Shown here in pieces: positions 8,808 to 18,722 of a stretch of DNA of 64,000 bases. The notes beneath the pieces were generated by a model. It was not told where the DNA came from. It did no database searches and saw nothing but the letters and a program-made list of their open reading frames with translations. Location of the stretch: NCBI GenBank assembly GCA_965200045.1, contig OZ241330.1:1054001-1118000 (forward strand), read 5' to 3'. The position numbers and the translations under genes were made by a program. The stretch comes from Bin25 sp026709415. Lineage in GTDB: Bacteria > Bacteroidota > Bacteroidia > Flavobacteriales > Flavobacteriaceae. Within the stretch, counting starts at the first letter, position 1, and every line of letters starts with the position of its first letter.

Positions 8808-10553
8808 ATGTTATATCCAAATAATGTCCAACGCTATAACTCAACTGGGGAGAAAATATTAGCACAAAAATTCGAAATAGATTTAAAAATGCAAGAGGCA
8901 TATGTCTTGCCTTCGGTGTTTTGTAGTCAACATTTTAAAAAAGTTTCTGGCGAATTGGATTTTTTAGTATTGATGCCAAAACATGGGTTTTTTGCCCTTG
9001 AGGTCAAACACGGAAAAGTCGAACGAAAAAATGGAAAATGGTTCTATACGAATAAAGATGACAAAAAGACCATTGCCAATCGAAGTCCTTTTGATCAAGT
9101 CAATAAAACCATGCAAGCCATCAAAGGCTTTGTCGATCGAAAAATAATAAAGGATCCCGTATGGAATAAACAATTAAAAAGAAAATTATGGGGCTATGGC
9201 GTTTGTTTCACTGGAATTAAAGTGGATGCTGGTTTATTTGAACCTGAAGGAGAAAAATGGCAGATATTTGATCGCGATCAAATATCAAAGCCAATCAGTC
9301 AATACATTGAAAAATTAAGTTGGGGATGGCATCATAAATACCGTAATACCCCTTCATGTCGATGGTACTCTAATGAACTTTCAAGACCATCTGAACATGA
9401 CTGTTATAGACTATTCCAGTTATTAAGAGGGGATTTTGAGTTTGATTACAGCGAAATTAATCGATTGGGCGATTCTAAAAATTTAATTGATCAGTACACC
9501 CACGAACAATTTGATATTTTGGAACAAACGCGATACAATCCAAGAGTGTTAATTGAAGGCCCTGCTGGTACCGGAAAAACACTCATGGCCATTGAAATGG
9601 TCCAAAGAAAAGTCTTTGAGGGAAAGACCGTCGGGTTGATGTGTTTTACCAACTCTCTGTCCAATGATTTCAAAAACAGATTTAAACAGCTTAAAAAAGA
9701 TCATCCGAATTTAAGATATGTCAAAACATTTCACAGTTTTATGTATGACCATATCGATACAGAAATTCAAGTCGACAAAATGACTCCTGAGGAAAAATCT
9801 CAATTTTTTGATGAAGGTTTGCCCTTAGAATTCATCATAGAAGCCAGTACTTGGACAGAAAATAAGAAATTGGATTATTTGGTCATCGATGAAGCACAAG
9901 ATTTGGTCAAGTCGAATTATCTCGATGTCATTGATATGGCGCTCAAAGGAGGAATCGAAAAGGGTAGTTTTTTATTAGTTGGAGATTTTTATAGACAAGG
10001 TCTTTTCAATGAATTGAACGGAGATCAATTGATAAGACTAATGACCAACCGAACTGGGTTGACGATTTTAAAGCTGACCATCAATTGCAGAAATACAAAA
10101 GAAATTGCTCTATTTGCGTCAAAATTATCCGGTTACCCTTCTCCCAATGCCATCCATAAGTCAATTACAGGAAAAAAAGTAGATCTTCGATTTCCAATAG
10201 AATCAAAACTAATGACCCAAGTCATCACTGTATTAAAGGATATACGGCAAAGAATACCACTAGAAAAAGTAACGATACTAACTCATAGAGTATACAATAA
10301 AACCGTCTTGAAAGGTTCTAAAGAAATTAAAAATCTCATGAATACACAAGGACTAACCCACAGTACGATCAAATCATTTAAAGGACTTGAAAACGATATC
10401 ATTATCTTGATTTCTGATTGTAATGAATCTAATTTTAAAGAAAAACAAAATGCTTTGTACGTTGCTTGTACCCGTGCCAACCATCAACTCTATGTGTTTT
10501 TTACTAGAAAACTCAAAGCCCTGATCCAAGGTCAACTTAACAAAGTATCCTAA
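8808..10553 (+). CDS. NERD-domain superfamily I (UvrD/Rep-like) DNA helicase
   Basis: The first 180 residues form a NERD (nuclease-related) domain: ELDFLVLMPKHGFFALEVK contains the conserved Asp...Glu-x-Lys restriction-endonuclease-like core (shown partly as LDFLV and ALEVK). After it comes an SF1 helicase: Walker A GPAGTGKT at 251-258, a TFHSF motif Ia/II element, Walker B VIDEAQD near 361, NCRN, SFKGLE (motif V) and ALYVACTRA (motif VI). Such proteins act in DNA repair or anti-mobile-element processing. It starts 28 bp after bshA in the same direction; no partner gene is evident. Confidence 0.85.
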   Translation: MLYPNNVQRYNSTGEKILAQKFEIDLKMQEAYVLPSVFCSQHFKKVSGELDFLVLMPKHGFFALEVKHGKVERKNGKWFYTNKDDKKTIANRSPFDQVNKTMQAIKGFVDRKIIKDPVWNKQLKRKLWGYGVCFTGIKVDAGLFEPEGEKWQIFDRDQISKPISQYIEKLSWGWHHKYRNTPSCRWYSNELSRPSEHDCYRLFQLLRGDFEFDYSEINRLGDSKNLIDQYTHEQFDILEQTRYNPRVLIEGPAGTGKTLMAIEMVQRKVFEGKTVGLMCFTNSLSNDFKNRFKQLKKDHPNLRYVKTFHSFMYDHIDTEIQVDKMTPEEKSQFFDEGLPLEFIIEASTWTENKKLDYLVIDEAQDLVKSNYLDVIDMALKGGIEKGSFLLVGDFYRQGLFNELNGDQLIRLMTNRTGLTILKLTINCRNTKEIALFASKLSGYPSPNAIHKSITGKKVDLRFPIESKLMTQVITVLKDIRQRIPLEKVTILTHRVYNKTVLKGSKEIKNLMNTQGLTHSTIKSFKGLENDIIILISDCNESNFKEKQNALYVACTRANHQLYVFFTRKLKALIQGQLNKVS

Positions 10554-10616
10554 ACTAGAAATAAAACACAACTTTTTAGATAAAATCAAACTAACTTCAC
10601 ATTTAAATTTAGAATT

Positions 10617-11225
10617 ATGAAAAACGTCAAACTTTCTCTTATATTGGGAATCGTCTTTGGATTTTTTGTTAAAGCACAAGAAATAAGTCTGTTCAATGGT
10701 ATCGATCTTGAAGGATGGAACATTCATGGAACTGAATTATGGTATGTAGAAGATGGACACTTGGTCTGTGAAAGCAGCCCACAAGAAGAATATGGCTATT
10801 TAGTTACCCAAGAACACTATCAAGATTTTGTTTTGAATTTAGAATTCAAACAAGAATCTAAATCAGCGAATAACAGCGGTGTGTTTGTCCGCTCCACGAT
10901 TGAAGGGGTTCGAATATCTGGATGGCAAGTGGAAGTGGCTCCCAAAGGATTGCATACGGGAGGCATTTATGAGTCTTATGGACGAGGCTGGCTCATCAAA
11001 CCAAAACCTCAACTTGAAGAAGCATTGAAAGAAAATCAATGGAATACCTTGAAGATAAAAGTCGTTGGTGATCAAATCACAACATGGCTCAATGGAACAG
11101 AAATGATCCAATTAACCGATGAGAAAATCGGTCAAGGAAAAGGTTCCATTGCTCTACAAATTCATGATGGAGGGGGAATAAAAATTCGTTGGAGAAACAT
11201 CAAATTAAAACCCATAATATCTTGA
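10617..11225 (+). CDS. DUF1080 (3-keto-disaccharide hydrolase-like) secreted protein
   Basis: Concanavalin-like single-domain protein. After a signal peptide (about 1-20, ending VKAQ) it opens with the DUF1080 hallmark SLFNGIDLEGW, then NNSGVFVRS and GGIYE, and ends with a NIKLKPI strand. Family members hydrolyse 3-keto-glucosides or are parts of carbohydrate-active systems. Its stop overlaps the next gene's TTG start in the sequence TTGA, so it is translationally coupled to a Gfo/Idh oxidoreductase, the enzyme class that makes 3-keto sugars. The three-gene operon thus reads as glycoside oxidation plus cleavage. Confidence 0.87.
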   Translation: MKNVKLSLILGIVFGFFVKAQEISLFNGIDLEGWNIHGTELWYVEDGHLVCESSPQEEYGYLVTQEHYQDFVLNLEFKQESKSANNSGVFVRSTIEGVRISGWQVEVAPKGLHTGGIYESYGRGWLIKPKPQLEEALKENQWNTLKIKVVGDQITTWLNGTEMIQLTDEKIGQGKGSIALQIHDGGGIKIRWRNIKLKPIIS

Positions 11226-12571
11226 AAACGTCAAGTCGTCGAAAATTTTTAAAGAAAGCCGGATTAGTCAGTGCCGGATTATTCAGTACGAACGAACTAT
11301 TATCCAATACTCATCAAAAAGTTCATATTCTTCAAAGAAAATACCAGTCAGAAAATTTAGAGACAATCCGATATGGATTGATTGGTGCGGGGGGTATGGG
11401 ACTATCCAATATTCGAAATGCCTTAAGACATAACAATACCCAATTAACTGCCGTTTGTGATCTCTATGAAGGACGATTAAAGGCTATTAAAAGAGACTTT
11501 GGTTCGAGTGTCTTTTTAACAAAAAAACATGAAGAACTCTTGAATAGAGATGATGTGGACATTGTTATTATCGCTACATCCGATCATTGGCATATGCAAA
11601 TTGGGATTGATGCCCTGAAAGCCGGAAAACATGTGTATTGTGAAAAACCCGTGGTACATAGTATAAAAGAAGGAAACAAATTGATTGATGTTTGGAACAA
11701 GTCTGGAAAAAAATTCATGGTTGGAAGCCAAGGCATGTCTTCCCCTGGAAATGAAAAAGCCAAAGAATTATTGGCAAAAGGAGCCATCGGTGAACTAAAT
11801 TATGCTGAGGCCATATATGCCCGTAGTTCTTCATCCGGGGCTTGGCAATATCGTATTCCAAAGGATGGAAATCAGTCCACCGTTGATTGGGAACGGTATA
11901 TTTCAAATACGACCAAAAGAGCATTTGATCCACTACGGTTTTTCCGATGGAGAAATTATGTCGACTACGGTACGGGGATGTCTGGAGATTTATTTGTTCA
12001 TCTATTTACTAGTTTGCATTTTGTGGTCGATTCTTTAGGCCCCGATAGCATTTCCTCATTAGGTGGATTGAGATATTGGAAAGATGGAAGAGAAGTTCCG
12101 GATGTGATGTTAGGTATTTTTAATTATCCAGATACACAACAACATCCAGGTTTTAATTTATCATTATACTGTAACTTCGTAGACCCCACCACCGAGAATA
12201 ATATTTTAAGATTAGTTGGGAGTAAGGGGGCGATGGATGTTGGTTGGGAAACAGTGCGTCTCAAACAACATAAAGGTGTCGTTGAATCCATAACACCAGA
12301 GGAAAGAAAAAAAATGAAATTAATGGGCTATTCGACACCCCGAAAAAAAATGTTACCCCCCAAAGAATCACTTTTTAAAGTAGATAATGATTACAAAGGA
12401 GTGCTTTATGATCATCATGGGGCTCTGATTTATGCTATAAAAACAGATTCTCAAGTAGTTCAGGATCCAATATTTGGATTTCGTGCTGCTGCTCCAGCTT
12501 TACTTTGTAATGAGAGCTATCATAGTAAAAAAATGGTTCAGTGGGATCCTAAAAATCTCAAAGTACTCTAA
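11222..12571 (+). CDS. Gfo/Idh/MocA family oxidoreductase with Tat-like leader
   Basis: NAD(P)-dependent sugar oxidoreductase. The leader SSRRKFLKKAGLVSAGLFS has the twin-arginine form, giving export to the periplasm. The Rossmann glycine motif GLIGAGGMG follows at about 60, and the family signature CEKPVVHS at about 140 holds the catalytic-type Lys. I choose the TTG at 11222 because it overlaps the DUF1080 stop in TTGA and places the twin arginine near the N-terminus; an upstream ATG at 11189 would add 11 residues and overlap by 37 bp. A periplasmic Gfo/Idh next to DUF1080 and GH20 suggests 3-keto-sugar chemistry on amino-sugar glycosides. Confidence 0.85.
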   Translation: MKTSSRRKFLKKAGLVSAGLFSTNELLSNTHQKVHILQRKYQSENLETIRYGLIGAGGMGLSNIRNALRHNNTQLTAVCDLYEGRLKAIKRDFGSSVFLTKKHEELLNRDDVDIVIIATSDHWHMQIGIDALKAGKHVYCEKPVVHSIKEGNKLIDVWNKSGKKFMVGSQGMSSPGNEKAKELLAKGAIGELNYAEAIYARSSSSGAWQYRIPKDGNQSTVDWERYISNTTKRAFDPLRFFRWRNYVDYGTGMSGDLFVHLFTSLHFVVDSLGPDSISSLGGLRYWKDGREVPDVMLGIFNYPDTQQHPGFNLSLYCNFVDPTTENNILRLVGSKGAMDVGWETVRLKQHKGVVESITPEERKKMKLMGYSTPRKKMLPPKESLFKVDNDYKGVLYDHHGALIYAIKTDSQVVQDPIFGFRAAAPALLCNESYHSKKMVQWDPKNLKVL

Positions 12572-12572
12572 T

Positions 12573-14099
12573 GTGAAGCGATATTTTTCTTATGGCACTC
12601 TAACATTGCTCTTGTTAGGGTGTAATAATTCAGATCATTCTGAAGATTCAGTGCAGTTAATCAGTGAATTCGCTCTTATACCCCACGTTTATCAAATCGA
12701 GGATTCCACGGGTACAATCAATATGGGATCCATGTTAGAAATCGTTTGGAATAACAATCCAAATGAAACTTTAAAAAATCAAATCTTTAACCAGTGGCAT
12801 GAAATACAATCTAATCAACGTCAAGGTCAATCGACCAAACTAGAAATCATAATCGATCTAGATTTGGATTTACCTCATCAAGAAGCCTATCGACTGGAAA
12901 TACATCAAGAGGGCATCATTATTAGGGCTTTATCACAGGAAGGAGTGTATAGAGCTTGGCAAACCCTAAGACAAATACTTTATTTAAGTCGTGATGACAA
13001 AATAGGCTGTGGAACGATTTTAGATTTTCCCAAATATGATTATCGGGGCGCCATGTTGGATGTGGCTAGGCACTTTTTTTCAGTTGATGAAGTCAAACGA
13101 TACCTCGATCAGTTGGCATGGTATAAAATCAATTATTTTCATATGCATTTAAGTGATGATCAAGGTTGGAGAATTCATATCAATAGTTGGCCATTATTGA
13201 CTCAAATCGGAGGAACTTCACAGGTAGATGGGGGAACGGCTGGATATTATACCCAAAATCAATACCAAGACATTGTGAATTATGCTGCTGAGCGTTTTAT
13301 AACAGTTGTTCCAGAAATTGATATGCCAGGTCATACCAATGCCGCCTTGGCATCCTATGCGGAGTTGAACTGTGATAACACTAAAAGAGAACTTTACTAT
13401 GGTCGTGAAGTTGGTTTTTCAACGCTATGTGTAGAAAAAGAAATAACCTATCAGTTTGCCGAAGATGTGATTCGAGAGATATCGGAGATTACTCCAGGCC
13501 CTTATTTCCATATAGGTGGCGATGAAACTCATGCTACACCTGAAGATGATTATATCCTATTTATCAATAGAGTCATGCCTTTGGTAGGGGAATACGGCAA
13601 AACGGTCATTGGATGGGATGAAATCAATTTGGGAGAGTTACCCCCAGATGCCATAGTTCAATACTGGGCAAGTGCCCAGAATGCTATCAATGGAATTAAA
13701 AAAGGAGCCAAAGTCTTGATGTCTCCATCGAGTTATGCCTATTTGGATATGAAGTATGATTCATTGACTCCAATAGGATACAATTGGGCTGGTTATATTG
13801 ATACTCAAAAAGCATATAGTTGGACTCCAGAAACGCTGGTTGAAGGCATTAAAAAAGAAAATATAATTGGCATTGAAGCCCCACTTTGGGGTGAAACCAT
13901 TACCAATAGCCAAGAATTAGAATTTTTGGCATTTCCTCGATTGTTGGGTTATGCTGAAATCGGATGGTCCGAAAAAGAAGATCGTAGAACTTGGGAGGAA
14001 TATAAATTAGATTTAGCGATTCATGGTCTGTTGCTGGAAGAGTTGGGCATCAATTTTTATAGAGATCCAAAGGTCAACTGGTTGACAGAGTCTGATTGA
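12573..14099 (+). CDS. GH20 beta-N-acetylhexosaminidase lipoprotein
   Basis: Removes terminal beta-linked GlcNAc/GalNAc from oligosaccharides. A lipoprotein signal with lipobox LLLGC at about residue 17 predicts membrane anchoring. The GH20b N-domain is followed by the TIM barrel with DVARHFF, HMHLSDDQGWR, EIDMPGHTNAA and the catalytic pair in HIGGDETHA; YWASAQ and APLWGE complete the site. The GTG at 12573 begins one base after the upstream stop and gives a clean lipoprotein leader, whereas the longer frame from 12474 would lie inside the previous gene. It is the third gene of the DUF1080/Gfo-Idh operon and defines an amino-sugar substrate. Confidence 0.9.
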   Translation: MKRYFSYGTLTLLLLGCNNSDHSEDSVQLISEFALIPHVYQIEDSTGTINMGSMLEIVWNNNPNETLKNQIFNQWHEIQSNQRQGQSTKLEIIIDLDLDLPHQEAYRLEIHQEGIIIRALSQEGVYRAWQTLRQILYLSRDDKIGCGTILDFPKYDYRGAMLDVARHFFSVDEVKRYLDQLAWYKINYFHMHLSDDQGWRIHINSWPLLTQIGGTSQVDGGTAGYYTQNQYQDIVNYAAERFITVVPEIDMPGHTNAALASYAELNCDNTKRELYYGREVGFSTLCVEKEITYQFAEDVIREISEITPGPYFHIGGDETHATPEDDYILFINRVMPLVGEYGKTVIGWDEINLGELPPDAIVQYWASAQNAINGIKKGAKVLMSPSSYAYLDMKYDSLTPIGYNWAGYIDTQKAYSWTPETLVEGIKKENIIGIEAPLWGETITNSQELEFLAFPRLLGYAEIGWSEKEDRRTWEEYKLDLAIHGLLLEELGINFYRDPKVNWLTESD

Positions 14100-14367
14100 T
14101 TTTTTCTACAAATTCGAAGTCTTTATCAGTAATTGCATTTTCTGAATGGGTTTTGATTTTAATGAATAGTTTATTATAATCAACTATCATGGTTGGATGG
14201 TGATTTAGTTGTTCTGAAATCAAAGCAATTTTTGAAACCTGTCCGTAAGTTTCGATATAATTTTTGAATACTAATTCGAGTTTTAGATAACCGTCATCAT
14301 CTGTACTCCAATTTTGATTTTGTTGATTTAAAAACCGGTTGATTTGATTTTGAGATTTGATTTTCAT
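14074..14367 (-). CDS. 4a-hydroxytetrahydrobiopterin dehydratase (PCD)
   Basis: Recycles pterin-4a-carbinolamine produced by aromatic amino acid hydroxylases. The 97-aa sequence shows the compact PCD fold: a Trp in NWSTDDDGYLK, the FKNYIETYGQVSKIA helix, the active-site stretch NHHP and the final KTHSENAITDKDFEFV, where THS and TDKD match the family THD..T..D pattern. The 3' end overlaps the converging hexosaminidase gene by 26 bp. Confidence 0.85.
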   Translation of the reverse strand: MKIKSQNQINRFLNQQNQNWSTDDDGYLKLELVFKNYIETYGQVSKIALISEQLNHHPTMIVDYNKLFIKIKTHSENAITDKDFEFVEKINQTLSTS

Positions 14368-14393
14368 AACGGTGGGTTTTATTGTTTAAAGTC

Positions 14394-14573
14394 TTATGCG
14401 ATTTCAGGAAGTTTAGTCGTATTGTAATACCAATTTGAGCTTTGTCTGTATTTGATTTTACTCTCATTGCCGTTAAATCGAGGGAACAATGATGAAACAT
14501 AAAGGTAATGTCCTGACTTTGAAAGTAATTTAAAACGCAAATTAGTATAAGCTCCAATCAGGTTTGATTCCAT
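14394..14573 (-). pseudogene. Short orphan frame, possible gene tail
   Basis: A 59-codon minus-strand frame starting at an ATG (14571-14573) reads a polar, aromatic-rich sequence beginning MESNLIGAYTNLRFKLLSK and ending TTKLPEIA. The pattern of alternating beta-strands resembles the end of a larger extracellular or outer-membrane protein. A TGA lies about 20 codons upstream in the same frame. I cannot assign a family; it may be a small protein or the remnant of a decayed gene. Confidence 0.3.
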
Positions 14574-15349
14574 TGGTCTTTTTTCTCGTTTTTGACTCTT
14601 TCTTTTTCAATCCTTCTTGAATCGTTAAGCCTAGTTTCGATTTTGAACGAGTAACGTTCCATATTCTGATAATAACCAGCTACGCATAGACGTTATCGGG
14701 ACAGAATAGAAGCCATCGACTAATGGATGAAACACCCCTTTTTCTAATGCTTATCGAAAAAACACTCTGATTTTTGTCCATCCTATTTTTGGTCCAGATT
14801 AAAAAAAAGCAATCGCATCCCCTTGGTTTATTTCCTGGTAATTTTTTAGGAATTTTGCGGTCAATAGCCGTTTCTTTTTTGTGAGAGGATAATCGTCGTT
14901 CATAATATCAACCTCTTGATTTCAATCTCTTGTCCAAAATCTATTATACTCCTTCTTTGTGATAAATTACCATTATTGAGGGACTTATATCTCATGACCA
15001 CCATCAGCTCATTGATACTTCATTGTGCTTAGCCCATCACTCATACGAGTGAGAGACCGTAAAAAGACGCCATGTCCGTTTTTTGTATGGACTATACCAA
15101 CAACCAATATTTTTTCGCCGCATTGTATATAACTTTTTGATGGATATGGGCTATTGATTATGAGGATATGGTTACCAAAAGATTCAACGCCTTAATTTTA
15201 AATCAGAGTTATCTAGAGTTTTTTCTTTTAAAGGCTAGTAATCCTAAAGGTAAAAACAGTATCAATAATCCAATTTTGGTAAATAACGACACAAGAATTG
15301 ATAAAAGAATTAAAGCCACACTCCATGACCAAAATGGTGGATTGTTCAT
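14574..15349. other. Gene-poor kilobase with decayed frames
   Basis: No convincing gene on either strand. A minus-strand 34-codon frame starting near 14902 (MNDDYPLTKKKRLLTAK) is broken by TAA. The stretch looks like relaxed, decaying DNA, and no tRNA, repeat or transposase motif was identified. Confidence 0.4.
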
Positions 15350-16336
15350 TTAAGAAGGATTTATTTTTTGCAGATATTCTTGACGAATGACTTTGGCTGT
15401 TTTTCCAGTTCCAAGGTGATTCCAACCCGGTGGGTAAACGATGTATTTGAATTTATTTAAAACTCCAGGGGCTCCATAGACATCTTTGATTAACAAAATG
15501 ATCTCACCGAAATAAACGTCCATAAAATTCCCCGATTTAATTTTTCGAGTCACTCCATAATTTATAGGCATATTTCTGTTTTCATCTTGAAGGGTTCCAA
15601 ATATTTTATCCCAGATATTTAATAGATTACAATAGTTAGTATCGATATACAACGGATTTTTTGCATGATGAACACGATGGTGAGAAGGGGTAAGGATTAT
15701 ATTATTGAGAAAGCCAAATCGAGCATCTTTAATCATGTTTTCTCCAACATGAATAAAAGCACCATAGGTGCCATCGATAAACATGATGACAAATAGTACC
15801 GTTGGATCAACGCCTAATAAAATACAAATGGTTGTTCTAATGACATCGGCATAAGGTGCTTCTAGAAAAAAATGAGCATGGGAAACAAATAGATTCATTT
15901 CTTCTGGTGTATGGTGAGTGGCATGTAAACACCAAAATAGACGCACTTTGTGACCTAAATAGTGATATACATAGTGCCCCAATTCCCATACGATATAACT
16001 GTAAATAAACCAGTACCAAGTTTTTGAAGTGTTTATAATGGCCCACGGTTCAAACAATCCAATGCAAAGTGTAACCATGGCAAGGGCTATAAATCGACCG
16101 ACCACTCGATTAAATAGATAAATCAAAAAAATCACTCGATAGACTTTTGTTTGGGGCTTTTTATAAGCTAGACCCAAAATGAATTCACATAGGATTAAAA
16201 GCGGTATAATGGGAGCAATGATGGAAGTCACCCCATTATAGGTCAAAAATTGAGAGTAATCTCCTTGGTTGAGAATTTGAAAAAATCGACTAATTCCAAA
16301 AAAATTAACTATTTCTTGGAATATTTGTTCAACCAT
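15350..16336 (-). CDS. Sterol desaturase / fatty acid hydroxylase family membrane di-iron enzyme
   Basis: Integral membrane oxygenase. Three histidine boxes bind the di-iron centre: HYVYH (HxxxH), HATHH (HxxHH) and PSHHRVHHA (HxxHH). At least four hydrophobic segments (about 35-60, 70-95, 105-125, 180-205) surround them. Such enzymes hydroxylate or desaturate lipids, carotenoids or sterol-like compounds; the substrate cannot be read from sequence. 328 aa is typical. It stands alone, with intergenic DNA on both sides. Confidence 0.88.
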   Translation of the reverse strand: MVEQIFQEIVNFFGISRFFQILNQGDYSQFLTYNGVTSIIAPIIPLLILCEFILGLAYKKPQTKVYRVIFLIYLFNRVVGRFIALAMVTLCIGLFEPWAIINTSKTWYWFIYSYIVWELGHYVYHYLGHKVRLFWCLHATHHTPEEMNLFVSHAHFFLEAPYADVIRTTICILLGVDPTVLFVIMFIDGTYGAFIHVGENMIKDARFGFLNNIILTPSHHRVHHAKNPLYIDTNYCNLLNIWDKIFGTLQDENRNMPINYGVTRKIKSGNFMDVYFGEIILLIKDVYGAPGVLNKFKYIVYPPGWNHLGTGKTAKVIRQEYLQKINPS

Positions 16337-16545
16337 ATGTCATTAATGAATTGATATGTCAATTGGTTTATACGAAATACAATCTTTTCAAAGTCAGAAA
16401 ACCAATATTAAAAATTAAAGTTACTTTGAGTTGTTATACCTCAATTTGCAAGTATACGTAATTGATATTCTTTCATATTTCTTAACCTAGATGTCGAAAA
16501 ATAATTTCATTGAGGGATGAACCGATAAACCAAGAGAGATAAGAC

Positions 16546-17841
16546 TTAAACCTTGAAAGGTTTCCGATACTTTTTAGTTCGAAGCTTATTGGCTTTTGAA
16601 TTTCCTATGAAGCGTTCTTTAATTGGATTCCATTCAAGCGTTTGATTCAATTTATAACCGATATTCACCAATTGACAAACGGTAGCTGTTCGATGGCCTA
16701 TTTCAGCATCTGTAATGACGCCATTTCTAGTTTTCATGCCATTAATCCAATCCATTATATGATCATCGCTACGATAAAGTCTGATATCGGAATCTTTAAT
16801 TTGGATATTGCCGATTGATGTTGGGTCTGTTTCAATGTGCCCCCTGGCGACTTTCATTTTTCCTTGGGTTCCAATAAACTCGATGCCATGCTGATCTGTA
16901 AAAATCTTTCGATTATCATGAACTATTTCGATCCCATTTTCATAAAACATTTTTAATCCTCTAGTCATTTTAGAGTTTTTTGGAGGAACAATTTTTACCG
17001 GTCCAGTATGATCGGTTCCCAAAGCCCACTGAACAATGTCAAACATATGAGCCCCCCAATCGGCAACAATCCCGCCTCCATATTCTTCATACCATCGCCA
17101 TCGAGGATACACTCGAACCTCTACCGGTGGAGAAAGAATGGCATTATAGGGTCTCACTGGAGCGGCCCCAAGCCATTGGTCCCAGTCTAATGTGTCTGGT
17201 GTTGGTTCTTCAGGCAAATCACAAGCTATAGGTGGATCACCTACATACACAACCGCCTTTTTTATGTCACCCAAATAGCCATTTCGGATTAATTCACTGA
17301 CATGTCGAAAATGCTTCCAAGAGCGTTGCATGCTACCTGTTTGAAAGACGACATTATTTTTTTTAGCAGAGTCGGCCATTTTTCGACCTTCATCAATGGT
17401 ATGCGAAATGGGTTTTTCACAAAACACATGCAATCCTAAATCCATAGCTTCAAGAGCTTGCTTAGCATGCCAATGATCGGGCGTGGCAATAACGACAGCA
17501 TTTAGATTTTTTTCTTGTATTAAATCTTGATAATTTGGATATAAACTTATAGAATTGATTTTCCAACTAGGTTGAGTTTCTCGGTATTTTTTAATAGCAT
17601 TTTTGGACAGTAGTTGGCGTTTTGTTCTTTCGACATCAGAAGCCGAAATCAATCGGAGTTCAGGATAATTACAAATAGCATTTTGCAAACCTCTGCCTTG
17701 CATTCCAGCACCGATGACACCGACTAAAATTTGATCATTTGGAGTTATAAACCCTTTTCCAAGGACATGACGTGGAATAATACTGACTCCAACACTGGTA
17801 GCTATGGTTGATTGAATGAATTTCCTTCGACTGGTTTTCAT
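16546..17841 (-). CDS. Secreted Gfo/Idh/MocA family oxidoreductase
   Basis: A second Tat-type Gfo/Idh protein, only distantly similar to the one at 11.2 kb. The leader TSRRKFIQSTIATSVGVSI shows the twin arginine, the Rossmann motif is GVIGAGMQGRG, and CEKPISHT carries the signature Lys. The C-terminal domain includes WRWYEEYGGGIVADWGAHMFD, typical of periplasmic members (shown shortened: GGGIVADWGAHMFD). Predicted to oxidise a sugar or inositol-type substrate with a tightly bound NAD(P). Monocistronic. Confidence 0.87.
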   Translation of the reverse strand: MKTSRRKFIQSTIATSVGVSIIPRHVLGKGFITPNDQILVGVIGAGMQGRGLQNAICNYPELRLISASDVERTKRQLLSKNAIKKYRETQPSWKINSISLYPNYQDLIQEKNLNAVVIATPDHWHAKQALEAMDLGLHVFCEKPISHTIDEGRKMADSAKKNNVVFQTGSMQRSWKHFRHVSELIRNGYLGDIKKAVVYVGDPPIACDLPEEPTPDTLDWDQWLGAAPVRPYNAILSPPVEVRVYPRWRWYEEYGGGIVADWGAHMFDIVQWALGTDHTGPVKIVPPKNSKMTRGLKMFYENGIEIVHDNRKIFTDQHGIEFIGTQGKMKVARGHIETDPTSIGNIQIKDSDIRLYRSDDHIMDWINGMKTRNGVITDAEIGHRTATVCQLVNIGYKLNQTLEWNPIKERFIGNSKANKLRTKKYRKPFKV

Positions 17842-18192
17842 TATGAAAAAATTAATTTTTTTAGTTTAAATAGATTTAAGGGTTTATTGATATCCTCCAG
17901 ATTCAATAGTGAATTTGAAAGAAACCTTATGATTATTGAAATTTCAATTGAATAGATTATTGGATATAGACTGTTAATAGAGGGGTTGTGAGGGTGTTTC
18001 AATTTAGGTTTGTAATATTCAATGAATTCACTGTTTATTGTTCGCTAACTAGTCTTTTAGTGGCAACTAATACTAAATTACTTTTTAGAGTTAGGACAAA
18101 ATCTTTGTATTTCATAATGTATCTGCTTAGTTTGATGGCCATAAGATGAGAATCAAATAATACAGAACACAAATTGGTATAATATTTTACTA
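17842..18192. other. Intergenic spacer
   Basis: About 350 bp between the oxidoreductase start and the 3' end of the TIR operon (counting its frameshifted tail). No gene, clear terminator or repeat was seen. Confidence 0.5.
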
Positions 18193-18719
18193 TCATTTTT
18201 TTATGCAATAACCTTTTGATATAGAAGAACCATTTGAATATTGACCACTATCGTCTTCATAATCTATGTAGGGATAGATGTGTTAAGATACTCTATTCCT
18301 TTAAAAGATTGATTTGTGCGATTAATTGGAAGAAGAGTTATATACTCAATATATTTTATGGCATCACCTGATCCTAATTCCCAACCACACCATTTAGAAT
18401 TTACTGCATTCTCAGTAGCTATAAGGATAAATTTATCTGAGATTTTTATTTTTTCTTTTAATCGAATTGCCGTTTCTGCATTTGTATACTTAGCCATCTC
18501 TTTATCCATACAGTCAACATAAATATAGACTCCTTCAACCTGAAGGAAACTAATCACATTTCGAAGAATGCTATACTTTTCGTGTTCATGGGAAAGAAAA
18601 AACATCGGTTTGGTTTTATCTCGAGAATAACTTTTTCTAAGGTTAATGGTATCGTCTTTTGTAAAAGTTTTTGCAAGCCGACTGAAGTTAGATAATTGGG
18701 GTTCGGTGATGAAACTCAT
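18193..18719 (-). pseudogene. Small TIR-domain protein, frameshifted near its end
   Basis: Last gene of the TIR/SLOG operon. The intact frame 18264-18719 gives 151 aa: a TIR core with FFLSHEHEKYS at the first strand, a DCMD/ETAIRLKEKI middle and SKWCGWELG, whose Glu is in the position of the TIR NADase catalytic residue. The frame then ends abruptly as YLNTSIPT. In another frame the DNA continues directly IYPYIDYEDDSGQYSNGSS to a TGA at 18193-18195, and IYPYI is the expected end of this TIR family. Deleting one AC from AACACATC restores YLNIYPYIDYEDD. The gene starts 3 bases after its upstream neighbour. The TIR core may still fold. Confidence 0.7.
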
Positions 18720-18722
18720 TGA

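Noticed and set aside
14297..14557. Minus-strand ORF of 86 codons
   Set aside because: Overlaps the pterin dehydratase in another frame and shows poor composition; the alternative frame at 14394-14573 looks more protein-like.
15168..15353. Plus-strand ORF of 61 codons
   Set aside because: Ends against the sterol desaturase 3' end, has no motif and no promoter.
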